Assembly: GCF_016820495.1 (NCBI RefSeq)
Contig: NZ_JADHDU010000005.1
Coordinates: forward strand, 62,001 to 126,000
Direction: 5' to 3'
Length of the DNA stretch: 64,000 bases
From: Planococcus beigongshangi
GTDB lineage: Bacteria; Bacillota; Bacilli; Bacillales_A; Planococcaceae
The notes below the pieces were generated by a model. The model saw nothing but the letters and a program-made list of their open reading frames with translations, did not search any database and was not told the origin of the DNA. Shown here piece by piece: positions 1 to 11,720 of this stretch (positions are counted from its first letter, which is position 1; every line of letters begins with the position of its first letter). Made by a program: the position numbers and the translations under genes.

Positions 1-80
1 CGCACAAACTGGAAGCGGAAGGCTATGACTGGATCAAACAGGAACTGGGCATCGAAGACGAGACAGTAGGACAAGCATAA
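1..80 (+). CDS. sufC: SufC, Fe-S assembly ATPase (3' end only)
   Basis: The first 80 bases read in one frame as the C-terminus of an ABC ATPase, ending EGYDWIKQELGIEDETVGQA before TAA. This tail matches Bacillus SufC, the ATPase of the SufBCD scaffold that assembles Fe-S clusters in the cytoplasm. The identification rests on the tail and on sufD, sufS, sufU and sufB following directly. The Walker motifs lie outside the window. Confidence 0.85.
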   Translation, partial: HKLEAEGYDWIKQELGIEDETVGQA

Positions 81-98
81 TTGAAGGGAGAGACTGGC

Positions 99-3062
<2,964 letters not shown>

Positions 3063-3083
3063 CACAAGAATGGAGGAACGATG

Positions 3084-4481
3084 ATGGCGAAAAAAATGCC
3101 CGAAATCGATGATTATAAATATGGGTTCTCTGACAAGGACGTCTCGATTTTCCGCTCGAAACGCGGATTGACGGAAGATATCGTCAGAGAAATTTCCAAT
3201 ATCAAAAGTGAGCCTGAGTGGATGCTTGAATCCCGCTTAAAAGCTCTTAAAATGTTCTACTCTATGCCAATGCCGCAATGGGGTGGCGATCTTGCACCGC
3301 TGAACTTTGACGAAATCACGTATTACGTCAAGCCTTCGGAAGCAAGCCAGACTTCATGGGACGAAGTACCGGAAGAGATCAAACGCACGTTTGATAAACT
3401 TGGTATTCCTGAAGCGGAACAAAAATACCTTGCGGGTGTTTCTGCACAGTATGAATCCGAAGTTGTTTACCACAACATGAAAGTGGAACTTGAGGACATG
3501 GGCATCATCTTTAAAGATACGGATGCTGCGCTTCGCGAAAACGAAGACCTGTTCAAAGAATACTTCCAGACAGTCATTCCGGCAGCTGACAATAAATTTG
3601 CTGCACTCAATACGGCTGTATGGTCAGGTGGATCTTTCATCTATGTGCCGCCTGGCATTAAAGTGGAATCGCCGCTGCAGGCATATTTCCGTATCAACTC
3701 GGAAAACATGGGGCAGTTTGAACGCACATTGATCATTGTCGATGAAGGCGCAAGCGTCCACTATGTTGAGGGCTGTACAGCTCCGGTATATACAACAAAC
3801 TCACTGCACTCTGCAGTAGTTGAAATCATCGTTAAGAAAGACGCATATTGCCGTTATACTACAATCCAGAACTGGGCAAACAACGTCTACAACCTTGTAA
3901 CGAAGCGTGCATTCGTTGACGCTAACGGAACAATGGAATGGATCGACGGCAACATCGGTTCTAAATTGACGATGAAATACCCTGCAGTCTACCTGCGCGG
4001 TGAAGGCGCTCGCGGCATGACTTTGTCAATCGCGATTGCTGGTAAAGGACAGCACCAGGATGCTGGGGCTAAAATGATTCACCTGGCACCAAATACTTCA
4101 TCTTCAATCGTTTCGAAATCAATTTCGAAACAAGGCGGTAAAGTATCGTATCGCGGAATCGTCCGTTTCGGCCGTAAAGCAGACGGCGCACGTTCAAACA
4201 TCGAGTGCGATACGTTGATCATGGATAACGAGTCTACTTCAGACACGATTCCATACAACGAAATTCTGAATGACAACGTATCTTTGGAGCACGAAGCGAA
4301 AGTTTCGAAAGTATCTGAAGAGCAATTGTTCTACTTGATGAGCCGTGGTGTTTCTGAGCAGGAAGCGACAGAAATGATCGTTATGGGCTTCATCGAGCCA
4401 TTCACTAAAGAACTTCCGATGGAATATGCGGTTGAAATGAACCGTTTGATCAAATTCGAAATGGAGGGGTCGATCGGTTAA
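3084..4481 (+). CDS. sufB: SufB, Fe-S cluster scaffold protein
   Basis: SufB is the main scaffold of the SufBCD complex, on which nascent clusters form. The 465-residue product starts [15 protein letters not shown] like Bacillus SufB. Two ATG codons lie in tandem at 3081 and 3084. GGAGG at 3072-3076 is better spaced for 3084. It is the last gene of the suf operon and is followed at once by a strong intrinsic terminator. Confidence 0.96.
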   Translation: MAKKMPEIDDYKYGFSDKDVSIFRSKRGLTEDIVREISNIKSEPEWMLESRLKALKMFYSMPMPQWGGDLAPLNFDEITYYVKPSEASQTSWDEVPEEIKRTFDKLGIPEAEQKYLAGVSAQYESEVVYHNMKVELEDMGIIFKDTDAALRENEDLFKEYFQTVIPAADNKFAALNTAVWSGGSFIYVPPGIKVESPLQAYFRINSENMGQFERTLIIVDEGASVHYVEGCTAPVYTTNSLHSAVVEIIVKKDAYCRYTTIQNWANNVYNLVTKRAFVDANGTMEWIDGNIGSKLTMKYPAVYLRGEGARGMTLSIAIAGKGQHQDAGAKMIHLAPNTSSSIVSKSISKQGGKVSYRGIVRFGRKADGARSNIECDTLIMDNESTSDTIPYNEILNDNVSLEHEAKVSKVSEEQLFYLMSRGVSEQEATEMIVMGFIEPFTKELPMEYAVEMNRLIKFEMEGSIG

Positions 4482-4495
4482 TCGATCCCCACTGG

Positions 4496-4533
4496 AAATC
4501 TCCGCTGCATTTTTTGCAGCGGAGATTTTTTAA
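4496..4533 (+). terminator. Terminator of the suf operon
   Basis: A perfect 14-bp stem (AAATCTCCGCTGCA at 4496-4509 pairing with 4515-4528), a 5-base T loop and a following T-run lie just after the sufB stop. This is a textbook intrinsic terminator. Confidence 0.93.
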
Positions 4534-4616
4534 TGCACTTTTTGGGTAATGTTGAGGTAGGACGTTCAATTTTTTCTATGCTATCATTTAACTAACAGTA
4601 TTTCGGAGGTGGAACG

Positions 4617-5477
4617 ATGATTTTAGCAGGATTGACAGGATGGGGAGACCACCCCGATGTTTATGGTCCGGGCTCAAAGCAAAAAGACAGGCTCACCGAT
4701 TACACGGGACATTTCCCGATTGTGGAATTGGATTCTTCTTTTTATGCTGTGCAGCCGGAAAGAAATATCCGTAAATGGATTGCTGAAACACCGGATTCTT
4801 TTCAATTCATCGTCAAAGCGTATCAGGCAATGACCGGGCATCTTCGCGGTGAAAATCCATTTGAGACGGAAGAGGAGATGTACGAGGCTTATATCAAGTC
4901 GGTCCGCCCGTTGAAAGAGGCAGGGAAATTAGCGATGGTGCTGCTGCAGTTTCCTCCTTGGTTTGATTGTGTAAAAGAAAACGTAGATGAAATCAGGCGC
5001 ATTACTTCGAAACTCAGCGAATTCGATTTGGCGATCGAGTTTCGCCACCAATCCTGGTATGCCGAAGGATTCCGGGAGAAAACGATTGAATTTCTGCGTG
5101 AGAATAATCTGATCCATTCCGTCTGCGATGAACCGCAGGCAGGCGACGGCTCCATTCCGCTTGTGCCGATTTCGACACGGAAAGACAAGGTGCTGTTCCG
5201 CCTGCATGGGCGCAATGTCCACGGTTGGGTCAATATCGGCAATGCGAAAAAATGGCGGGAAGTGCGTTATCTATATGATTACAATGACGCGGAGCTGAAA
5301 GAAATCAGCGGTGCCGCGAATAAACTGGCTGAACAGGCAGATCAAGTCTACGTCATTTTCAATAATAACTCCGGCGGCCATGCTGCGGGGGATGCCAAGC
5401 AGTTCCAGAAGATGAACGAATTGACCTATGAAGACCTCGCACCAAAACAAATGGATTTATTTGACGGAGAATTTTAA
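4617..5477 (+). CDS. yunF: YunF/YecE-like DUF72 protein
   Basis: This 286-residue protein belongs to the DUF72 family (TIM-barrel fold; no settled biochemical role). Family marks are the start MILAGLTGWGDHPDVYG, VELDSSFYA near residue 40, LLQFPPWF, IEFRHQSWY, and a late VYVIFNNNSGGHA segment. A strong CGGAGG site precedes ATG 4617. It sits between suf and yunD, as in the yun region of Bacillus. The family is sure, the function unknown. Confidence 0.88.
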   Translation: MILAGLTGWGDHPDVYGPGSKQKDRLTDYTGHFPIVELDSSFYAVQPERNIRKWIAETPDSFQFIVKAYQAMTGHLRGENPFETEEEMYEAYIKSVRPLKEAGKLAMVLLQFPPWFDCVKENVDEIRRITSKLSEFDLAIEFRHQSWYAEGFREKTIEFLRENNLIHSVCDEPQAGDGSIPLVPISTRKDKVLFRLHGRNVHGWVNIGNAKKWREVRYLYDYNDAELKEISGAANKLAEQADQVYVIFNNNSGGHAAGDAKQFQKMNELTYEDLAPKQMDLFDGEF

Positions 5478-5503
5478 CGGAAAGCAGTAAAGAGGTGTTT
5501 TAA

Positions 5504-6847
5504 ATGGCTGAAACCATTCATATCTATCATACTAACGATCTGCACAGCCATTTTGAAAATTGGTCGGCGATCCAGGCTTTTCTGACTGAACGGAAACGCT
5601 GGCATGAAGAAGAAGGGGATTTTTGTCTCATTCTGGACATCGGAGATCATGTCGACAGATCCCATCCCTATACAGAAGGAACTGCAGGTAAAGGTAATGT
5701 GGAGCTCTTGAACAGGGCGGCCTATGATGCTGTGACGATCGGCAATAACGAAGGAATCACATTGTCGAAAGAGGAGCTGGATTCGCTCTATGAGGAAGCG
5801 GATTTCGAAGTGATTGTGTCCAATCTTGTAGATCAAGCTGGAACAAGGCCGCATTGGGCGAAACCTTACAGCATTATACAGACGCGAAAAGGGGTGCGGA
5901 TAGGTCTTGTCGGCGCTACGGCAGAATTCACACCTTTTTATGAAAGGCTTGGCTGGAAAGTGACCGGAGCAAGGGAATCCATTCTGCAAGCAGTGGAATC
6001 GATCAAAGGACAAACGGATCTGATAATCTGCCTATCGCACCTTGGTGTCAGGGAAGATGAATTGCTGGCCGAAACCTGTCCGGATATTGATATCATCCTG
6101 GGGGCACATACACACCATATTTTTCACGAGGGTAAACTGATTGGTGATGTACTGCTCGGTGCCGCCGGTAAATTCGGAGCCTATCTTGGCCATGTCATGA
6201 TTGAAGACGATTTGAAAAAGAAGTCGGCGTACTTGATCGAGGCTGAAAAACTTGGCAATCCGGATGAACGGTACGATGACAGTTTGAGGCAGCAAGGGAA
6301 GGGTTTACTGCACGAGGTCGTATTCCGTAACGAAAAGCTGCTGACAGCGGAATGGTTCAAGGAATCCGACATGGCTCAGTTGTTCGGCCGTGCGATGATC
6401 GAATTTTCCAATGCGGATTGCGCCCTTTTTAATGCGGGATTGTTCATGAAAGACCTGCCGCTCGGTGAAATCACCCGATTTGATTTTCATCAGATGCTCC
6501 CGCATCCGATCAATCCGTGCATGATCGAACTTACAGGCGCCGAACTGAAGGAAATTTATCTGCAGTCGATGAATTCCGATTGGCCACAATTGGAATTGAA
6601 AGGTTTGGGGTTCCGAGGAGCGGTATTCGGTAAAATGATCCGCACCGGAATGGATATGGAGAATCATCAATTGTATATCAATGGGAAATTGGCAGACAGC
6701 GGGACGACTTATAAACTGATCACCCTCGACATGTTTACTTTCGGTTATTTCTTCCCCGAATTTAAACGCTCCCCCAAAACTTACTTCATGCCTGAGTTTA
6801 TCCGTGATGTATTCAGCGGATATTTTTCACGCTATGCTGTGAAGTGA
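5504..6847 (+). CDS. yunD: YunD-like bifunctional metallophosphatase/5'-nucleotidase
   Basis: The 447-residue protein opens with a calcineurin-like metallophosphoesterase domain. Visible motifs are YHTNDLHSHF (first metal ligands), LDIGDHVDRS, IGNNEG and LGAHTHH. A 5'-nucleotidase C-terminal domain follows, with NADCALFNAGLF and the FDFHQMLPHP region. There is no signal peptide, so it is probably cytoplasmic, unlike secreted UshA or YfkN enzymes. AGAGGTG precedes the ATG, and yunF ends 26 bases upstream, so the two may be co-transcribed. The exact substrate cannot be read from sequence. Confidence 0.88.
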   Translation: MAETIHIYHTNDLHSHFENWSAIQAFLTERKRWHEEEGDFCLILDIGDHVDRSHPYTEGTAGKGNVELLNRAAYDAVTIGNNEGITLSKEELDSLYEEADFEVIVSNLVDQAGTRPHWAKPYSIIQTRKGVRIGLVGATAEFTPFYERLGWKVTGARESILQAVESIKGQTDLIICLSHLGVREDELLAETCPDIDIILGAHTHHIFHEGKLIGDVLLGAAGKFGAYLGHVMIEDDLKKKSAYLIEAEKLGNPDERYDDSLRQQGKGLLHEVVFRNEKLLTAEWFKESDMAQLFGRAMIEFSNADCALFNAGLFMKDLPLGEITRFDFHQMLPHPINPCMIELTGAELKEIYLQSMNSDWPQLELKGLGFRGAVFGKMIRTGMDMENHQLYINGKLADSGTTYKLITLDMFTFGYFFPEFKRSPKTYFMPEFIRDVFSGYFSRYAVK

Positions 6848-6929
6848 TGATGTTTCTGTACAGACTGATTAAATTGTACTTGATTTTCGAACAATTTTAG
6901 GATAAGCTTACTAAGAATTAAATATTGAT

Positions 6930-7100
6930 GGGTAGAGGCTGCGAAACTAATCAGTAACCTATGTGAGCGTGACAGCGATGAGCATAAGTGAAAGGTGGTT
7001 TTGCCGAAGTCCATTTTCCGTTGTCACCGGAAAATGGGGCTGGGGGCATTCTGAATAAGAATGTCACTGTCATTTATGCAAGCATAAATGGAGGGCTACA
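6930..7100 (+). promoter_or_regulatory. Lysine riboswitch (L-box) aptamer
   Basis: The leader carries the conserved L-box segments in order: GGTAGAGGCTGCGA at the 5' side of P1/P2, GTGAAAGG..TTTTGCCGAAGT near 6990, GGGGCTGGGG near 7035, and GGAGGGCTACA closing P1. The terminal GTAG/CTAC pair matches the P1 stem. An intrinsic terminator follows at 7139-7177 before the transporter gene, so lysine binding should stop transcription. Lysine riboswitches upstream of NhaC-family genes are known and mark them as likely lysine transporters. Confidence 0.93.
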
Positions 7101-7138
7101 GTTTTGTTTGATGTTTCATCATGCAGAAGCATTGTAGA

Positions 7139-7177
7139 AAGCCGGCTCGTCCCCTATGGATTGAGCCGGCTTTTTTT
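7139..7177 (+). terminator. Riboswitch-controlled attenuator
   Basis: GCCGGCTC at 7141-7148 pairs with GAGCCGGC at 7163-7170 and is followed by seven Ts. It lies between the lysine aptamer and the transporter start codon, the position of the OFF-state terminator. Confidence 0.92.
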
Positions 7178-7220
7178 CTTCATATTGATCTATCCCATCA
7201 AAAACAGGAGGGTATCATCA

Positions 7221-8795
7221 ATGGAAAATACACTTTTTTCAATCCTGCCGCCGATTATTGCCATTGTCATGGTTTTATTGACGCGCAGAGTGCTATTGTC
7301 ACTTGGAGCCGGAATCATTTCCGCCGCTTTGCTGGTGGCATCTTTTGCTCCGCTTGAGTCGCTCGAGCAATTATTTACGTCATTTGCTGTCATTTTTTGG
7401 GACGAAGGGTTTAACGCATATAACGTCTTCATACTTCTGTTTTTACTATTGCTGGGTGTCATAACAGCGTTTGTCAGCTTGTCTGGAGGCAGCCGTGCTT
7501 TTGCCGACTGGGCTTCAACACGGGTGAAATCCAGAAGAGGGGCGAAAGTGCTTACTGTCATACTGGGTATCGTCATTTTCATCGATGATTATTTCAATGC
7601 ACTGGCTGTTGGTCAGGTGGCGCGTCCGATCACTGACCGCTATAGGGTTTCCCGTGCGAAATTGGCTTATTTCATCGATTCTACTGCTGCACCGGTGTGT
7701 GTAGTGTCACCGGTATCAAGCTGGGGGGCAGCCATCATTGGAATTATCGGGACGATTCTGGCAGGGCAGACTTTTGTTGAGTATTCAGCTCTGGAAGCTT
7801 TCCTCTGGATGGCACCGATGAACTTCTATGTTCTTGCTGCGCTGGCGATCGTATTTTTTGTGGCGATACGTGATGTGGATTTCGGCGAGATGAAAAAACA
7901 TGAAACGCTGGCGATCAAAGATGGGCAATTGTTCGATCCGGAAAAGCCGATTCCAGGTGAAATGAAAGAGGAATTTCCTGCCCATTCACATGGACGCGTG
8001 ATCGATTTACTGCTGCCGATCCTGCTATTGGTGATTGGTACAGTGTTGACCATGATTTGGACAGGTTACCAAAACGCCGAACAGGTTTTTGATATCTGGC
8101 TGATTTTCGAAAACACCGATGTTCCGGCATCACTTCTCGCAGGTGGATTATTGGGTGCAGGGGCTTCGATCGTTCTCTATATGATGCAGATGAAGACAAA
8201 TAAAACAGCAAATGCCGGCTGGGTCGGAAAAGGGATCTGGGCTGGATTCAAATCGATGATCGGTGCTGTACTTATTTTGATCTTCGCCTGGTCATTGACA
8301 TACTTAATAGATGGACTTGGAACGGGTACTTATTTATCGACAGTAGTGACTGAAGGGAATGTGCCGGTTACGGTTCTTCCAGTACTGCTTTTCCTTCTTG
8401 CCGGAATCATGGCGTTTTCAACGGGAACCTCGTGGGGGTCATTCGGTATACTCCTGCCGATTGCCGGAACGATCATGATAGAAGCGGCTCCTGAATTATT
8501 GCTTCCTGCTTTGTCAGCTGTTCTTGCAGGTGCGGTTTTTGGGGATCATTGTTCACCGATATCCGATACGACGATCCTGTCTTCAACCGGAGCAGGGAGT
8601 AATCATATGGATCATGTCGTAACACAGTTGCCATATGCATTTACTGCGGCCGGTATTGCATCTGTCGGGTATTTGGTCATAGGGTTTACGGGGTCGCTCT
8701 TATGGTCCTTATTGGCTGTAATTGCTATTCTGGCAATATTATTCATAGTTTGGTCTCAACGGACAACTATCCTTGAAAAAACTAATAAAGCTTGA
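7221..8795 (+). CDS. NhaC-family transporter, probable lysine transporter
   Basis: The 524-residue, highly hydrophobic protein belongs to the NhaC antiporter superfamily. Diagnostic segments are the FIDDYFNALAVGQVARP stretch, DSTAAPVCVVSPVSSWGA, the GTSWGSFGILLPIA loop and FGDHCSPISDTTILSS. A longer open frame begins at TTG 7104, but that start lies inside the riboswitch leader. ATG 7221 has CAGGAGG 8 bases upstream. Control by a lysine riboswitch argues for lysine (or lysine/H+) transport, as proposed for LysW. Na+/H+ exchange is the alternative. Confidence 0.88.
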   Translation: MENTLFSILPPIIAIVMVLLTRRVLLSLGAGIISAALLVASFAPLESLEQLFTSFAVIFWDEGFNAYNVFILLFLLLLGVITAFVSLSGGSRAFADWASTRVKSRRGAKVLTVILGIVIFIDDYFNALAVGQVARPITDRYRVSRAKLAYFIDSTAAPVCVVSPVSSWGAAIIGIIGTILAGQTFVEYSALEAFLWMAPMNFYVLAALAIVFFVAIRDVDFGEMKKHETLAIKDGQLFDPEKPIPGEMKEEFPAHSHGRVIDLLLPILLLVIGTVLTMIWTGYQNAEQVFDIWLIFENTDVPASLLAGGLLGAGASIVLYMMQMKTNKTANAGWVGKGIWAGFKSMIGAVLILIFAWSLTYLIDGLGTGTYLSTVVTEGNVPVTVLPVLLFLLAGIMAFSTGTSWGSFGILLPIAGTIMIEAAPELLLPALSAVLAGAVFGDHCSPISDTTILSSTGAGSNHMDHVVTQLPYAFTAAGIASVGYLVIGFTGSLLWSLLAVIAILAILFIVWSQRTTILEKTNKA

Positions 8796-8802
8796 AAATG
8801 CG

Positions 8803-8833
8803 TAAGCGGAGAATTCGATTCTCCGCTTTTTTA
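8803..8833 (+). terminator. Terminator after the lysine transporter gene
   Basis: AAGCGGAGAA pairs with TTCTCCGCTT across a short loop and is followed by six Ts. Confidence 0.9.
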
Positions 8834-8875
8834 TTATCGTTTGAATAGTTTTTCGAAAAAATCTTAGAAATCATC

Positions 8876-8927
8876 TTTACATTAAACTGCCCGCTCGGTA
8901 TACTGATTTTAGATTAGATAATAATCT
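8876..8927 (+). promoter_or_regulatory. Sigma-A promoter with a dyad at the start site
   Basis: TTTACA (8876-8881) and TATACT (8899-8904) are separated by 17 bp, a good housekeeping promoter for the NSS transporter. A dyad AGATTA-GATAA-TAATCT (8911-8927) lies exactly over the expected start site, where a repressor would block transcription. The cognate regulator is unknown. Confidence 0.6.
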
Positions 8928-8992
8928 GAAAATATACATTCTTCCCATTTTTCTGTAATAGAATGGAAAGGATGTAAAGAGGGGGAGAAATT

Positions 8993-10525
8993 ATGGAACG
9001 TTCGACATGGGGGACAAGAGCCGGTTTTATCATGGCCGCTGTCGGGTCAGCCGTAGGTTTGGGGAACATATGGCGCTTTCCGTATGTAGCCTATGAAAAT
9101 GGTGGAGGAGCATTCTTTATACCGTACTTATTCGCTCTGTTAACCGCAGGGATACCAATTCTTATTTTGGAATTCACCATTGGGCACAAATACCGCGGAT
9201 CAGCTCCACTGTCATTCTTCAGGATGGCAGGAAAAAAGGCAGAATGGATCGGATGGTGGGCAGTATTAGTGTCCTTTGTCATATCGGTCTATTATGCAGT
9301 GATTATCGCCTGGGCGATGCGCTACACAATCTTTTCATTCAATCAGGCTTGGGGAGAAGACACGGAAGGTTTCCTGTTTAATGATTTTCTCCAGCTGACA
9401 GTAGAACCGGGGCAGACAGGAAGTATAGTCTGGGGTGTATTTATCCCGCTGGCGCTCGTATGGATCATTACTTTAGGGATTCTATTCGCCGGTGTCAAAC
9501 GCGGTATTGAAATGGCAAACCGCATTTTCATCCCTGCACTAGTTGTCATTTTCCTTATTATTGTAATACGTGCTGTGACTTTGGACGGGGCAATGCTTGG
9601 TCTTGATGCATTTTTCAAACCGGATTTTGATGCCATTATGAATCCTCAGGTTTGGGTAGCGGCATATGGACACATATTCTTTAGTTTATCGGTCGCATTC
9701 GCCATCATGATAACGTATTCCAGTTATCTGCCGAAAAAATCGGATATTACAAATAATGCATTTATCACCGGATTTGCAAACTCCGGTTTCGAGTTGCTGG
9801 CAGGCATCGGTGTTTTTGCGGCGTTAGGTTTCATGGCAACTCAAGTGGGTGAGCCTGTAGCTAACGTTGCTTCAGCAGGGGTAGGGCTGGCATTCGTAGT
9901 CTTCCCGCAGATCATCAATCAGTTCCCGGGGATGAATGGCTTATTCGGAGTCCTGTTCTTCCTGTCATTGACATTGGCCGGATTAACATCATTGATGTCG
10001 ATTGTTGAAACATATGTTGCGGGTATTTCTGAGAAATTCGGTATTACACGCAATAAGGCTGTCGCGTTCGGTGGAGGCTTAGCGGCTTTAGTTTCAATTC
10101 TTTTTGCGACTCAGGGCGGTTTGTTCTTCCTGGATCTTGCAGATTATTACATCAACCAATTCGGTGTTGCGGCTCTTGGCCTTGTCGAAGTGGTTATGGT
10201 CGTTTGGGTTCTTCGTAAAGCGGATAATCTTAAAGGCCATGCAAACGACATTTCCGATATTCAACTTGGCGGCTGGTGGAAACTCAGCCTTGGCGTCATC
10301 ACACCGATCGTACTCGGTTATATGATGTTCGGATTATTGAAGCTGAATATTCTTAAAGAGCACACGGATAGTGAAGGCAATATCATAGGGAACTACGAAG
10401 GATATTCGGATATGTTCACACTTACAGGCGGTGTAGCTGTAGCTGCTGCCGCACTGATTCTTGGAATTCTGCTCTCCCTCGGCAAATGGCACAAAGATCA
10501 CGCCACTTTCGAGGAAGATAAATAA
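8993..10525 (+). CDS. NSS-family sodium-dependent amino-acid transporter (MetP-like)
   Basis: The 510-residue membrane protein is a neurotransmitter:sodium symporter homologue. The signature GSAVGLGNIWRFPY is at residues 18-31, followed by GGGAFFIPY and many further membrane segments. Such bacterial proteins import amino acids with Na+. The next gene, 12 bases downstream, encodes the tiny MetS subunit, which points to the MetPS type (methionine/alanine uptake in Corynebacterium). Substrate assignment is therefore by context. Confidence 0.9.
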   Translation: MERSTWGTRAGFIMAAVGSAVGLGNIWRFPYVAYENGGGAFFIPYLFALLTAGIPILILEFTIGHKYRGSAPLSFFRMAGKKAEWIGWWAVLVSFVISVYYAVIIAWAMRYTIFSFNQAWGEDTEGFLFNDFLQLTVEPGQTGSIVWGVFIPLALVWIITLGILFAGVKRGIEMANRIFIPALVVIFLIIVIRAVTLDGAMLGLDAFFKPDFDAIMNPQVWVAAYGHIFFSLSVAFAIMITYSSYLPKKSDITNNAFITGFANSGFELLAGIGVFAALGFMATQVGEPVANVASAGVGLAFVVFPQIINQFPGMNGLFGVLFFLSLTLAGLTSLMSIVETYVAGISEKFGITRNKAVAFGGGLAALVSILFATQGGLFFLDLADYYINQFGVAALGLVEVVMVVWVLRKADNLKGHANDISDIQLGGWWKLSLGVITPIVLGYMMFGLLKLNILKEHTDSEGNIIGNYEGYSDMFTLTGGVAVAAAALILGILLSLGKWHKDHATFEEDK

Positions 10526-10537
10526 GGGGGACATACT

Positions 10538-10651
10538 ATGTCAATCGAAGCAATCATCGTTATGATCATCGGTATGGTGATCATTTGGGGCGGCTTGGCT
10601 GCCAGTATTCTGCATGCTGTAAAAAAAGGCAAAGAACGAAAAGCGGCGTAA
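10538..10651 (+). CDS. MetS-like small subunit of NSS transporter
   Basis: This 37-residue gene starts MSIEAIIVMIIGMVIIWGG, has one membrane helix and ends in a basic tail (KKGKERKAA). AAGGGGG precedes the ATG. This matches the MetS family of methionine/alanine importer small subunits, found immediately after an NSS transporter. It is easily missed because of its size. Confidence 0.85.
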   Translation: MSIEAIIVMIIGMVIIWGGLAASILHAVKKGKERKAA

Positions 10652-10654
10652 CAG

Positions 10655-10687
10655 AAAAATCCGGGGGCGGATGCTCCCGGATTTTTT
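10655..10687 (+). terminator. Terminator of the transporter operon
   Basis: AAAAATCCGGG pairs with CCCGGATTTTT with an internal GGCGGATGCT loop and a trailing T-run, directly after the MetS-like gene. Confidence 0.92.
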
Positions 10688-10804
10688 ATTTTGGCTTCTG
10701 TTTAGAGATGCCGGCGCCTTGTGAGCTGGTTGTCTTTATGGTACATTTGGAAAAGAGAATCTGACAGTAAGATCAATATGAATAATGCAGGTTACAGTAA
10801 ATGG

Positions 10805-11179
10805 ATGGTGAAAGTATTGATTACAATAGACCAGTGGAATTACGAGATCGTAACGGATTATCGTGATGGATTTCAAGAAGAGGCGTTGAATAACCGGTAC
10901 AGTGAAATTCTGGGCAAGTATGATTATATCCTTGGAGACTGGGGCTATGGCCAGCTGAGATTAAAGGGTTTCTTCGAAGATACCAACCATAAGGCAAGCT
11001 ATGATACCAAAATCAGCACCTTGCAGGATTATTTATACGAATACTGTAATTTCGGCTGTGCATATTTTGTCATTAAGAAAGTCGGCAAAGCGCCAGTTGC
11101 CGAAAAAGAGGTTGCAGAAGCACCAGCTGAAATGGCGATACAGGAAAATACAGGCGATGCCCCGGTTGCAGAATCATGA
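10805..11179 (+). CDS. yutD: YutD family protein (DUF1027)
   Basis: The core YRDGFQEEALNNRYSEIL..YDYILGDWGYGQLRLKGFF..YDTKISTLQDYLYEYCNFGCAYFV is characteristic of Bacillales YutD, a conserved cytoplasmic protein of unknown role. The C-terminal 30 residues are an Ala/Glu/Pro-rich tail beyond the family core. Start choice is uncertain: ATG 10805 gives a natural length, with ATG 10778 and TTG 10817 as alternatives, and none has a strong ribosome site. The gene ends inside its own terminator. Confidence 0.8.
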   Translation: MVKVLITIDQWNYEIVTDYRDGFQEEALNNRYSEILGKYDYILGDWGYGQLRLKGFFEDTNHKASYDTKISTLQDYLYEYCNFGCAYFVIKKVGKAPVAEKEVAEAPAEMAIQENTGDAPVAES

Positions 11180-11195
11180 TGCAGCGGGGTTTTTT
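11158..11195 (+). terminator. Terminator overlapping the end of yutD
   Basis: GCCCCGGTTGCA pairs with TGCAGCGGGGT and runs into six Ts. The left arm is coding sequence of yutD. Confidence 0.85.
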
Positions 11196-11261
11196 CATGG
11201 CGATATGCTATTATAGTTAGTGATATATAAAGTTTAAACTATACCTGTTGGAGGGTTATAC

Positions 11262-11720
11262 ATGTATTTTATTGACCGCAGCAAGATTACTGAAACAATC
11301 AATTATATGAATTCCTTATTGGATCTATACGAGGGAAAAACGAGCTGGGTTACACTGGAAGATCAATTGGCGCTGGAACGGCTGAGCCATAATATCGTAG
11401 AATCGATCATCGATGTCGGCAACAGCATGATCGATGGATTCATCATGCGGGACCCGGGAAGTTATGATGACATCATTGATATCATGACGGACGAAAAAGT
11501 GATCACCCCGGAAATGGATGCACCATTGAAACGTGTCATCGGACTGCGTAAAGCATTGGTGCGGGACTTCATGAAAACGGATCATGAAAATATTTTGACA
11601 GTCTTGGATGGTGCACTGGAAGAACTGAAGGCTTTCGGACCTAAAGTCGAACATTATCTTGTCCACGAACTGGGGCCGGTCTCCGCTTTTATCCCTGAGG
11701 TAAAAAATGAAGGCCTATAA
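11262..11720 (+). CDS. yutE: YutE, DUF86/HepT-like protein
   Basis: The 152-residue protein matches the YutE branch of DUF86 (HepT-like, HEPN superfamily): ALERLSHNIVESIIDVGNSMIDGFIMRDPGSYDDIIDIMTDEKVI. True HepT toxins pair with a MntA nucleotidyltransferase, and no such partner is present. The C-terminal RKALVRDFMKTD segment lacks a clear RNase RX4-6H motif, so toxin activity is doubtful. GGAGGG precedes the ATG. It overlaps yutF by 14 bases. Confidence 0.85.
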   Translation: MYFIDRSKITETINYMNSLLDLYEGKTSWVTLEDQLALERLSHNIVESIIDVGNSMIDGFIMRDPGSYDDIIDIMTDEKVITPEMDAPLKRVIGLRKALVRDFMKTDHENILTVLDGALEELKAFGPKVEHYLVHELGPVSAFIPEVKNEGL

